13,462 bases of DNA from positions 1,417 through 14,878 of the forward strand of contig DFYK01000107.1 of NCBI GenBank assembly GCA_002383605.1, read 5' to 3'. Below, piece by piece: positions 6,404 through 13,462 of the stretch; position 1 is the first letter of the stretch; every line of letters begins with the position of its first letter. This stretch comes from Proteiniphilum sp. UBA4084 (GTDB taxonomy: Bacteria > Bacteroidota > Bacteroidia > Bacteroidales > Dysgonomonadaceae). The position numbers and the translations under genes are program-made. Below the pieces are notes generated by a model. It saw only the letters and a program-made list of their open reading frames with translations. It did not search any database and was not told the DNA's origin.

Positions 6404-9018
6404 TGAGAAAAGGATACACGATATTTTATATCATAACGTTTTTTATCGTTTCGCTGACTGATATTCAGGCAGACAATCCGGAGGTATCAGTAGCAGGCTT
6501 TTTTGAGCTTGGTGAGAGCGGGAGGGTTCAATACAATTTTAATCCGGGATGGCGTTTTTTTAAAGGAGATATAGAAAACGGCGAATCGATGAGTTTGGAT
6601 GATTCTGATTGGGAGATCGTTTCTATCCCCCATCCGGTTGAGCTGGTGCCTGCCGAGGCAAGCGGCGGACGTAACTATCAGGGGCCGGCCTGGTATCGAA
6701 AACACTTTGTAATAGATGCTTCACTCACAGACAGGGATGTTTCGCTCTATTTTGAAGCAGTGATGGGTAAGTCGATTGTCTATATCAACGGCAAAAAGGT
6801 AAAAGAACATTTGGGCGGATACCTCCCCTTTAGCTTGTCGCTTACCGACGAAGGTGTTCGGGTCGGTGATACCTGCCTTGTCGCGGTCTTTACCGACAAT
6901 AGCGATGATAAGAGTTACCCTCCCGGGAAACCGCAATATACGCTTGATTTTGCCTATCACGGCGGGATTTACAGGGATGTCTGGATGATCGCCAAATCCA
7001 AAATTGCCATCACAGACCCCGTTGAAGCCAATAAAACGGCAGGAGGTGGCTTGTTTGTACATTTCGACAATATCAGTGAAGATCGTGCAGACATTTTTAT
7101 CGATACCGATATCAAAAATTCGGACAGTCGGAGTAATAGAGCAACGCTGCTTACAGAACTTTGCGATGCATCTGGAAAAGTGTTGAAGAGGGTGAAAAGT
7201 GATGTCCGACTGGCGGCAGGGAAGAGCAAGGTTGTGAAACAAAAAATCAGTCTGAACAATCCCAATCTGTGGTCGCCCCGCAACCCCTATCTCTACCGGA
7301 TCAACGCAAGGGTGATGGATGGCAGCAAGCCCCTGGACGGCGGAACTACCCGTATCGGGATACGGAAAGCTGAATTCAGGGGAAAAGAGGGTTTTTATCT
7401 GAACGGCAAACCCTACGGCCAGCTTGTTGGCGCCAACAGACATCAGGATTTTGCCTATGTAGGCAATGCTGTGCCCAACTCACAACATCGGCGTGATGCC
7501 AAAAAGCTGCGTGATGCAGGATGTGAAATCATTCGTGCCGCGCACTATCCGCAGGATCCCGCATTTATGGATGCATGTGATGAGCTGGGCATGTTCGTCA
7601 TTGTGGCTACACCCGGCTGGCAGTATTGGAATAAAGATCCGGAATTCGGTCGTCTCGTACAGGAAAATAACAGGCAAATGATTCGTCGTGACAGGAATCA
7701 CCCGTCGGTAATAGCCTGGGAACCCATTCTTAATGAGACCCGTTTTCCGCTGGACTTTTCACTTGAAGCCTTGAATGTCACAAAAGAGGAATTTCCCTAT
7801 CCGGGTGCACCTGTTGCGGCAGGCGATCTGCACTCGGAGGGTATCGCAGATCATTATGGTTTGGTCTACGGCTGGCCTGCCGATGAAGGCAAAGCCGAAC
7901 AGAGCATCTTTACCCGTGAGTTTGGTGAAAATGTGGACGACTGGTATGCCCACAACAACAACAACCGCGCATCCAGAAGCTGGGGAGAGCAGCCACAGTT
8001 GGTTCAGGCTCTTTCACTGGCCCAATCCTATGGTGAGATGTTTAAGAGTTCAGGACAGTTCATAGGCGGTGCACACTGGCATCCTTTCGACCATCAGCGG
8101 GGCTATCACCCTGATCCCTACTGGGGAGGCATATTTGATGCATTTCGTCAACCCAAGTATGCCTTTCAGATGTTTAAAAGCCAGGTGAATCCAAACAGAT
8201 CACATCCCTTATCAGAAACTGGTCCCATGGTGTTTATTGCACATGAAATAACTCCTTTCTCGGGTAAAGATGTCGTGGTTTTCAGCAACTGCGATTCCGT
8301 TCGTCTGATTGCCTATGAAACTGACACGTTGGTTCAAAAGGTGGAAAATATTGAAAAAGGCATTCCCTATGCGCCGGTCGTGTTTAAAGATGTATTCGAT
8401 TTTTGGGAGATGCGTAATTATACCTATATACAGAAAAACTGGAAAATTGTTAACTTTGTAGCCGAAGGGATTATAAACGGCGAGGTAGTCGCACGTACCA
8501 GGAAAATGCCTTCCAGAAGATCCACCAGGCTTAGGCTGTACGTGGATAATGAAGGCACATCGCTGGTAGCCGACGGGTCGGACTTTGTCACTGTGGTGGC
8601 TGAGGTCACCGACGATAACGGCAATGTAAAACGACTGGCAAAAGAAAATATCCTGTTTTCAGTGGAAGGTGAGGGTGTGATTATAGGCGATGCTCATATA
8701 GGAGCGAACCCACGGGCCGTTGAGTTTGGGTCGGCGCCGGTATTAATACGTTCGACAAAGACTCCCGGTAAAATAAAAATCGCAGCACGGACAGTGTTCG
8801 AAGGTACACATGCCCCGTCATCTGCCGAAATAGAGATAGAGAGCATTCCTTCCCCTTTTGCGTTAAACTACCTGGAAAAGGGAGGAAATTCAGGCAGCAC
8901 AAGCCGTCGTGTTGACGGTAGTGCAGCTCAACAGATGAGCGAGGAGGAGATAAAAAGAGCATTGGAGGAGGTTGAACGTCAGCAGACCGATTTTGGTGTG
9001 AAGCATCAGCGTAAATAA
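6400..9018 (+). CDS. Secreted GH2 family beta-glycosidase (beta-galactosidase/beta-glucuronidase type)
   Basis: Retaining beta-glycosidase; the sugar removed cannot be told from sequence alone. An N-terminal hydrophobic segment (residues 5-24, ending near IQA) acts as signal peptide. A sugar-binding jelly roll follows (about 45-200: FNPGWRFFKGD, WYRKHF, VYINGKKVKEHLGGY, FAYHGGIYRDVW). Next come an Ig-like domain (about 205-325, ending NPNLWSPRNPYLY) and a TIM barrel (about 335-610: GANRHQDF, EIIRAAHYPQDPAFMDACDELG). The acid/base is Glu446 in ILNETRF after NHPSVIAWEP, and the nucleophile is most likely Glu507 in FTREFGEN. Downstream are a beta domain (about 615-710) and a Glyco_hydro2_C5/Big-like domain (about 725-815: LVADGSDFVTVVAEVTDDNG). 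The last 50 residues (from 823) form a Gly/Ser linker and a charged helix, odd for GH2. Two ATGs lie in tandem at 6400 and 6403; the first overlaps the upstream TGA. The aldo-keto reductase gene starts 11 bases after the stop. Confidence 0.9.
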   Translation: MMRKGYTIFYIITFFIVSLTDIQADNPEVSVAGFFELGESGRVQYNFNPGWRFFKGDIENGESMSLDDSDWEIVSIPHPVELVPAEASGGRNYQGPAWYRKHFVIDASLTDRDVSLYFEAVMGKSIVYINGKKVKEHLGGYLPFSLSLTDEGVRVGDTCLVAVFTDNSDDKSYPPGKPQYTLDFAYHGGIYRDVWMIAKSKIAITDPVEANKTAGGGLFVHFDNISEDRADIFIDTDIKNSDSRSNRATLLTELCDASGKVLKRVKSDVRLAAGKSKVVKQKISLNNPNLWSPRNPYLYRINARVMDGSKPLDGGTTRIGIRKAEFRGKEGFYLNGKPYGQLVGANRHQDFAYVGNAVPNSQHRRDAKKLRDAGCEIIRAAHYPQDPAFMDACDELGMFVIVATPGWQYWNKDPEFGRLVQENNRQMIRRDRNHPSVIAWEPILNETRFPLDFSLEALNVTKEEFPYPGAPVAAGDLHSEGIADHYGLVYGWPADEGKAEQSIFTREFGENVDDWYAHNNNNRASRSWGEQPQLVQALSLAQSYGEMFKSSGQFIGGAHWHPFDHQRGYHPDPYWGGIFDAFRQPKYAFQMFKSQVNPNRSHPLSETGPMVFIAHEITPFSGKDVVVFSNCDSVRLIAYETDTLVQKVENIEKGIPYAPVVFKDVFDFWEMRNYTYIQKNWKIVNFVAEGIINGEVVARTRKMPSRRSTRLRLYVDNEGTSLVADGSDFVTVVAEVTDDNGNVKRLAKENILFSVEGEGVIIGDAHIGANPRAVEFGSAPVLIRSTKTPGKIKIAARTVFEGTHAPSSAEIEIESIPSPFALNYLEKGGNSGSTSRRVDGSAAQQMSEEEIKRALEEVERQQTDFGVKHQRK

Positions 9019-9029
9019 TTTACTGTGAT

Positions 9030-9962
9030 ATGGAATTGAGAGAAATAGGGAAGACCGGTATGAAGGTTTCACCATTGAGTTTCGGCGCTTCCTCACTGGG
9101 TGGTGTATTTCACTCCCTGAAGGAGGAAGAAGGAATTCAGGCTGTGCATACGGCTGTTGATCATGGCATCAACTTTATTGATGTTTCGCCCTATTACGGC
9201 CATCTTAAAGCAGAGAACGTTTTGGGAAAAGCGTTGAAGGAGATCGATAGGAGCCGGTACTACCTTTCAACCAAAGTGGGTCGCTATGGAAAAGATGGCC
9301 AAAACATGTGGGATTACTCAGCCGACAGAGCCACGCAGAGCGTTTATGAAAGCATGGAAAGGCTGCATGTGGATTCTATTGATCTGATCAATGTACATGA
9401 CATTGAGTTTGCCGATCTCGATCAGGTTTGTGAGGAAACACTACCTGCCCTGGTGGAGTTGAGAGAGCAGGGTATTGTGAAACATGTGGGCATCACCAAT
9501 CTTACTTTGCGCCACTTCGTCTATGTCATAGAGCATGTACCGCCCGGTACTGTGGAAAGCATCTTGTCGTTCTGTCATTATACTTTAAACGATGATGCGC
9601 TGGCAGATTATCTCGATTTCTTTGAGCAGCATAAGGTGGGTGTGATCAATGCATCCCCGTTTTCTATGGGATTGCTGACGGAAAGAGGTGCACCCGACTG
9701 GCATCCTGCTCCGGCGCAGTTAAAGAGCGTATGTGAAAAAGCGGCTCAACATTGCAGAAGCAGGGGAGAAAGCATCGAAAAGCTGGCTGTACAGTATTCC
9801 GTATCAAACCCACGGATTGCGACAACCCTGTTCAGTACCACACGTCGCTCATCGGTACTTCAAAATATAGCATGGGCATCCGAACCAATGGATGAGGAGT
9901 TGCTTAAAGAGGTAAAAGATATCTTAGAGCCCCGCTTCCGGGATACATGGTTAAACAGTTAA
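9030..9962 (+). CDS. Aldo-keto reductase, L-galactose/L-fucose 1-dehydrogenase-like
   Basis: Probably oxidises an L-sugar at C1 to its lactone with NAD(P)+ in the cytoplasm; no signal peptide. The AKR tetrad is complete: Asp51 and Tyr56 in FIDVSPYYG, Lys82 in STKVGRY, His123 in LINVHDIEF. The fold runs the full 310 residues. Beyond the general fold, several stretches match what I remember of plant L-galactose dehydrogenase: VHDIEFADLDQV, VPPGTVESILSFCHYTLND, NASPFSMGLLTERGAPDWHP and the end ILEPRFRDTW. This points to L-galactose, or its 6-deoxy form L-fucose, as substrate. Assignment by recalled similarity is inference. The ATG at 9030 lies 11 bases after the GH2 stop, and the next gene starts 11 bases after this stop, so it is clearly co-transcribed with the secreted glycosidases. 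L-rhamnose or D-arabinose oxidation cannot be excluded. Confidence 0.87.
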   Translation: MELREIGKTGMKVSPLSFGASSLGGVFHSLKEEEGIQAVHTAVDHGINFIDVSPYYGHLKAENVLGKALKEIDRSRYYLSTKVGRYGKDGQNMWDYSADRATQSVYESMERLHVDSIDLINVHDIEFADLDQVCEETLPALVELREQGIVKHVGITNLTLRHFVYVIEHVPPGTVESILSFCHYTLNDDALADYLDFFEQHKVGVINASPFSMGLLTERGAPDWHPAPAQLKSVCEKAAQHCRSRGESIEKLAVQYSVSNPRIATTLFSTTRRSSVLQNIAWASEPMDEELLKEVKDILEPRFRDTWLNS

Positions 9963-9973
9963 TACAAAACAAG

Positions 9974-10987
9974 ATGAAGGCAATCAATATATCAGATATC
10001 AAAAAAATAGGAGTTGTTCAAAAAGCAAAGCCGGAGCCCCAAAAAGGAGAGGTTTTGTTGAAGATTAAATACGTGGGCTTTTGCGGATCAGATCTGAATA
10101 CCTTTCTGGGTAAAAATCCGATAGTAAAGTTACCTGTTGTACCCGGTCATGAGATCAGTGCCACGGTGGAAGAAGTTACAGAAGGTGTTTCGGAAACCCT
10201 CAGGAAGGGTATGCGTTGTACCGTGAATCCTTATACCAACTGCGAACATTGTTCCTCCTGCAGAAATGGCCGTCCCAATGCATGCAGATACAATCAGACA
10301 TTGGGTGTTCAGCGCGACGGAGCGATGGCCGAATATATTGTTGTCCCCTGGCAAAAGGTGATTGTAGACGATGCGATTTCAGAAAGAAACTTCGCCCTGG
10401 TTGAGCCCATGAGCGTAGGCTTTCACGCGGTATCAAGGGCTGAGGTTACCGACCTGGATGTCGTGATGGTGATAGGTTGCGGCATGATAGGCATCGGAGC
10501 ACTGGTACGTGCCGCACTGCGCGGTGCACGGGTTATTGCCGTGGATGTGGATGATGAGAAGCTTCAGTTTGCAAAAAGGATGGGAGCCGTTTACACGATT
10601 AACTCTGCCACGGAGGATGTCCATGCACGTCTTTCGGAGATAACCGGTGATATGGGCCCAGATGTTGTGATAGAGGCCGTGGGAGCACCTGCAACATACC
10701 GTATGGCTGTAGACGAAGTGGCCTTTACCGGCAGGGTGGTGTGTATCGGTTATGCCAAATCCGAAGTGGCTTTCGAAACCAAACATTTTGTCTCCAAGGA
10801 GCTGGACATAAGAGGTTCACGCAACGCGCTGCCGGAAGATTTCCGTGCGGTGATGGAGTATGTGAAACGAAATGAGATACCTGATATATTGATCAGCGGC
10901 ATTTATCCTCCCGAAAAAGCAGAAGAGGCGATGACCGCCTGGTCGGATAATCCGGGAAAAGTGTTTCGGATATTTATTGCATTTTAA
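9974..10987 (+). CDS. Zinc-dependent medium-chain dehydrogenase, L-galactonate 5-dehydrogenase-like
   Basis: NAD-linked polyol or aldonate dehydrogenase of the COG1063 type, cytoplasmic. From the ATG at 9974 (337 residues) the catalytic zinc ligands are Cys37 (GFCGSD), His59 and Glu60 (PGHE), with Glu144 in LVEPMSVGFHAV. The structural zinc cysteines are Cys90, Cys93, Cys96 and Cys104. The Rossmann motif is GCGMIG (168-173), and Asp191 at the end of the second strand favours NAD over NADP. An ATG at 9947 would add nine residues and overlap the previous gene; MKAIN at 9974 is the normal family start, so I prefer it. GSRNALPEDF near residues 275-285 resembles the GSRNATPEDF of E. coli L-galactonate 5-dehydrogenase (LgoD/YjjN) as I remember it. 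Oxidation of L-galactonate to D-tagaturonate is therefore a reasonable hypothesis; sorbitol- or threonine-type dehydrogenases are alternatives. Confidence 0.86.
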   Translation: MKAINISDIKKIGVVQKAKPEPQKGEVLLKIKYVGFCGSDLNTFLGKNPIVKLPVVPGHEISATVEEVTEGVSETLRKGMRCTVNPYTNCEHCSSCRNGRPNACRYNQTLGVQRDGAMAEYIVVPWQKVIVDDAISERNFALVEPMSVGFHAVSRAEVTDLDVVMVIGCGMIGIGALVRAALRGARVIAVDVDDEKLQFAKRMGAVYTINSATEDVHARLSEITGDMGPDVVIEAVGAPATYRMAVDEVAFTGRVVCIGYAKSEVAFETKHFVSKELDIRGSRNALPEDFRAVMEYVKRNEIPDILISGIYPPEKAEEAMTAWSDNPGKVFRIFIAF

Positions 10988-11006
10988 ATAATTCGGATCT
11001 CAGAGG

Positions 11007-11930
11007 ATGGAAATGAAAATTGTTGATGCACACGCCCATTTATGGCTACGACAGGATACTGTTGTGGAAGGTAAGGAAATAAAAACCCTCGACAACGGTA
11101 AATCCATGTTTATGGGAGAGATTCGTCAGATGTTGCCACCCTTCATGGTCGATGGCAGAAACACAGCTGAGGTCTTCTTGTCCAATATGGATTATGCGCA
11201 GGTCTCCGCTGCCATCATCACCCAGGAGTATATAGACGGACTGCAGAACGATTACCTCCTTGAGGTGCAGCAAAAATATCCCGACAGGTTTCTCTGTTGC
11301 GGCATGGTGGATGTACGCGAGGAGGAATACTTGCAGCATGCGGAACAATTGATCGGACAAGGTTTCAAGGCGATCAAGCTTCCCGCAAACCGTTTTCTGT
11401 TACCTGATAGAAGGGTATATCTGACTACAGATGATCTGATGCGAATCTTCGGAATGATGGAGAAGCAGCAGATCATACTGTCGATCGACCTGGCCGATGG
11501 TGCCACACAGGTGGCTGAGATGAAAGAAATAATCAGCGAGTTTCCTTCCCTAAAAATTGCCATCGGCCACTTCGGCATGGTTACACGTCCGGGGTGGGAG
11601 GAGCAGATAAAACTTGCCCTGAACAGCAATGTAATGATCGAGTCGGGAGGGATCACCTGGTTGTTTAACGATGAGTTTTATCCCTTTAAAGGAGCGGTGA
11701 CAGCCATAAAGGAGGCCGCCGCCATGGTCGGCATCGAAAAACTGATGTGGGGATCTGATTACCCGAGAACCATCACGGCGATTACCTACAGGATGTCGTA
11801 CGATTTTGTGCTGAAATCTGATCAGCTGTCGGACGAAGAAAAAACAAAGTTTTTAGGTACCAATGCCGAATCGTTTTACTGTTTTAACCATTTGGTCAGT
11901 CTGCCATATATAAAAAACATGTCAGAATAG
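11007..11930 (+). CDS. Amidohydrolase-2 family protein, probable sugar lactonase (L-fucono/L-galactono/L-rhamnono-lactonase type)
   Basis: Metal-dependent TIM-barrel hydrolase of the PF04909/COG3618 kind. In sugar-acid pathways these open aldonolactones to aldonates. Metal and catalytic residues are visible: His9 and His11 in VDAHAHLW at the N-terminus, His188 in IAIGHFG and Asp251 in LMWGSDYPRT. FKAIKLPANR lies in the middle barrel. There is no signal peptide and it is cytoplasmic, 307 residues, normal for the family. The first ATG (11007) is used; a second at 11013 gives MKIVDAHAHLW and is equally possible. It starts 19 bases after the zinc dehydrogenase stop and completes a dehydrogenase-lactonase pair with the aldo-keto reductase, which is the main reason for reading it as a lactonase. 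On sequence alone a decarboxylase of the same superfamily remains possible. It is the last gene of the plus-strand cluster. Confidence 0.82.
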   Translation: MEMKIVDAHAHLWLRQDTVVEGKEIKTLDNGKSMFMGEIRQMLPPFMVDGRNTAEVFLSNMDYAQVSAAIITQEYIDGLQNDYLLEVQQKYPDRFLCCGMVDVREEEYLQHAEQLIGQGFKAIKLPANRFLLPDRRVYLTTDDLMRIFGMMEKQQIILSIDLADGATQVAEMKEIISEFPSLKIAIGHFGMVTRPGWEEQIKLALNSNVMIESGGITWLFNDEFYPFKGAVTAIKEAAAMVGIEKLMWGSDYPRTITAITYRMSYDFVLKSDQLSDEEKTKFLGTNAESFYCFNHLVSLPYIKNMSE

Positions 11931-11965
11931 AAGATGGCAGAGGGATAAGCCGTGAGGAAGATTTA

Positions 11966-12979
11966 TTAGATTCCAAAATAGTATCCATTAAACCATTGGT
12001 AGAAACTTTGGATTCCAGTTCCTAACGGTGTGGAGGGTTTGTAATTGAAATCTCTTTTGAGGCGTGTTGTATCGGCATAGGTGGAGACGACGTCTCCCGG
12101 TTGCATTCCCGTCATTTCTACGATTGCTTTTTTGCCCGCCACTTTTTCTATCTCGGCAAGGAAATCAGTCAGTTTTACAGGTGATGTACAGCCCATATTG
12201 TAAATAACATGGGGTGTTTCCATGAGGGGGGGTGAGGGGATAATTTTCAGGACACCCGTCACGATGTCATCCACAAAAGTGAAATCCCGCTCCATGTTTC
12301 CATGATTGAAGAGCCGGATGGTTTCTCCTTTCAGAATGGCAGACATGAACAGGGAAGGAGCCATGTCGGGGCGCCCCCAGGGTCCGTACACCGTAAAAAA
12401 ACGAATACCGGTGGCCGGAATATGATATAGCCTGGCATAGGAGTAAGCCATCAGTTCATTTGCTTTTTTTGTGGCTGCATAGAGGCTCACCGGTCGATCG
12501 GTATTGTCGGACTCGTTGAAGGGAGTGTCGGTATTGTCTCCATACACACTACTGGAGCTTGCATATACAAGATGTTTTACCGGATTGTGGCGACAGGCTT
12601 CAAGAAGATTCATAAATCCGGTTATATTGGAATTGATATAAGCGAATGGGTTTTGCAGTGAATACCTTACCCCGGCCTGCGCTGCAAGGTGGACGACCTG
12701 TGAAAAGTGTTCCTTTTCAAAAAGATGATACAAAGCTTCCCTGTCATTCAAATCCATCTCAATAAACTGATATGAATCAAAAATATTACTTCCTACATAT
12801 TCTCCGGGTTTTATGTTGTGCTCTTCAATACCTGTCTCTTTTAGACGGGCATATTTCAGTCGCACATCATAATAAGCGTTGATATTATCGATGCCCGTGA
12901 CTGAATGCCCCTGATTCAGTAATTCCCGAACTACATGATATCCGATAAACCCTGCTGCCCCCGTAACCAATATTTTCAT
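11966..12979 (-). CDS. NAD-dependent sugar-nucleotide epimerase, probable UDP-glucuronate 4-epimerase
   Basis: Extended short-chain dehydrogenase that most likely interconverts UDP-glucuronate and UDP-galacturonate in the cytoplasm for surface glycan synthesis. With the start at 12979 the protein is 337 residues, the usual size, and begins MKILVTGAAGFIG with the GxxGxxG nucleotide motif at 7-13. Asp31 in GIDNINAYYD binds the NAD ribose. The catalytic set is the SSSSVYG serine (141-144) with Tyr167 and Lys171 in YAATK. The stretch IDNINAYYDVRLKYARL is typical of UDP-glucuronate 4-epimerases rather than dTDP-glucose dehydratases. RPDMAPSLFM and FNHGNMERDFTFVDDIV also fit. A start at 13015 would add 12 residues and overlap the upstream gene, so it is rejected. 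It lies 10 bases downstream of the membrane glycosyltransferase and converges on the degradation cluster with 35 bases between stops. A run of seven C (coding strand) is present at 12232-12226. Confidence 0.9.
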   Translation of the reverse strand: MKILVTGAAGFIGYHVVRELLNQGHSVTGIDNINAYYDVRLKYARLKETGIEEHNIKPGEYVGSNIFDSYQFIEMDLNDREALYHLFEKEHFSQVVHLAAQAGVRYSLQNPFAYINSNITGFMNLLEACRHNPVKHLVYASSSSVYGDNTDTPFNESDNTDRPVSLYAATKKANELMAYSYARLYHIPATGIRFFTVYGPWGRPDMAPSLFMSAILKGETIRLFNHGNMERDFTFVDDIVTGVLKIIPSPPLMETPHVIYNMGCTSPVKLTDFLAEIEKVAGKKAIVEMTGMQPGDVVSTYADTTRLKRDFNYKPSTPLGTGIQSFYQWFNGYYFGI

Positions 12980-12989
12980 GATGCTCAGT

Positions 12990-13462
12990 TTAAAAAATAA
13001 CCACAGTGTGTTCACCTATCTGATACTGCTCCCTGTTTGACAAGGCAGCGCGTAAATCAGCATCGTTTTTTATATCCTTTGTCCGCAACATGAGTATCTT
13101 TTTTTCTGGCGATGCATTGAGGATATCCCCTTTCTCTGCTTCGAAGATGTCTTTCCCAAGGTAAACATCCATATTTTCAGCACGTTTTATGTGATACACC
13201 CAATAGTCGGTAATCGCGTGCTCTTCCGACAGTTCTTTCGCCTTTCCGCACAGATCACCCCATCCAAGCCGGTTGTTTATCTGCGGCAAAGACCAGCCAA
13301 CAATAAAAACAGCCAATAAAAAACCCAATGCCAGTGTGTGTATTGCGCGGAGGGTATCACTTTTCCGATAAAGAAACCAGAAAATGCACAATCCGGTGAG
13401 TGTGATTACCCCCGTTCCTGCATAAATAAACGGATTCGACAGATATTGCATTTCTCCGGTAC
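12990..13462 (-). CDS. C-terminal part of an ArnT/PMT-like (GT39/GT83-type) integral membrane glycosyltransferase, 5' end outside window
   Basis: Probably transfers a sugar from a polyprenyl-phosphate carrier to a lipid or protein acceptor on the outer face of the inner membrane. The frame is open to the window edge (codons for T-G-E precede the Met at 13451), so that Met is not necessarily the start and most of the protein is missing; full-length relatives are about 500-600 residues. Visible are two hydrophobic membrane segments, YAGTGVITLTGLCIFWFLY and IHTLALGFLLAVFIVGWSLP, then a soluble C-terminal domain of about 95 residues. That domain contains WGDLCGKAKEL, DYWVYHIKRAENMDVYLG and a terminal GEHTVVIF. 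The combination of membrane pair plus ENMDVYLG-type tail matches Bacteroidota ArnT-family proteins as I recall them. The catalytic N-terminal loop is not in view. It is followed after 10 bases by the epimerase gene, so the two are probably co-transcribed. Confidence 0.68.
   Translation of the reverse strand, partial: TGEMQYLSNPFIYAGTGVITLTGLCIFWFLYRKSDTLRAIHTLALGFLLAVFIVGWSLPQINNRLGWGDLCGKAKELSEEHAITDYWVYHIKRAENMDVYLGKDIFEAEKGDILNASPEKKILMLRTKDIKNDADLRAALSNREQYQIGEHTVVIF

Noticed and set aside
6721..7443. Long open frame on the minus strand (240 codons) opposite the GH2 gene, and similar ones at 5747-6289 and 4955-5404 opposite DUF5703
   Set aside because: They lie wholly antisense to strongly supported genes, are cysteine/histidine-rich low-sense translations without recognisable motifs, and follow the codon structure of the opposite strand.
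11931..11965. Bidirectional terminator between the convergent clusters
   Set aside because: I could find no GC-rich stem with a flanking T run in these 35 bases.
12226..12232. Run of seven G (C on the coding strand) in the epimerase gene as a phase-variation tract
   Set aside because: The frame is intact, seven bases is short for a slippage switch, and the codons fit a variable loop of the family; there is no second sign of switching.

Overview
The window looks like a stretch of a Bacteroidota chromosome, probably Bacteroidales. The reasons are a run of secreted polysaccharide-degrading enzymes of types common in polysaccharide utilisation loci (PULs), AT-rich gene leaders without clear Shine-Dalgarno sequences, and signal peptides of the short MK(R)-hydrophobic kind. 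A narrower placement (for example Dysgonomonadaceae) would be a guess. Coding density is very high and no gene-free stretch exceeds 100 bases. No tRNA, rRNA, CRISPR array, insertion sequence or susC/susD pair is visible.

Plus strand, positions 2 to 11930: seven genes point the same way and probably form one or two transcription units. First come four secreted carbohydrate-active proteins: a GH106 alpha-L-rhamnosidase (5' end outside the window), a SASA-type acetylesterase, a DUF5703 protein built like an (alpha/alpha)6 glycosidase, and a GH2 beta-glycosidase whose start overlaps the DUF5703 stop. Then come three closely spaced cytoplasmic enzymes (gaps of 11 to 19 bases): an aldo-keto reductase strikingly like plant L-galactose dehydrogenase, a zinc-dependent medium-chain dehydrogenase with resemblance to L-galactonate 5-dehydrogenase, and an amidohydrolase of the sugar-lactonase type.

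How they may work together (inference): the secreted enzymes remove acetyl groups and rhamnose and other residues from a complex plant or algal glycan. The cytoplasmic trio then oxidises a released L-sugar by a non-phosphorylative route: sugar to lactone (aldo-keto reductase), lactone to aldonate (amidohydrolase), aldonate to keto acid (zinc dehydrogenase). L-galactose, ending in D-tagaturonate, is the substrate that fits all three best. L-fucose and L-rhamnose are alternatives. This PUL-linked pathway is the most interesting part of the window.

Minus strand, positions 13462 to 11966: a convergent pair encodes the C-terminal part of an ArnT/PMT-like membrane glycosyltransferase (cut by the window edge) followed 10 bases later by a UDP-glucuronate 4-epimerase-like enzyme. 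These belong to surface glycan or lipid modification rather than to the degradation locus. The two groups are separated by only 35 bases, with no obvious terminator hairpin between them.
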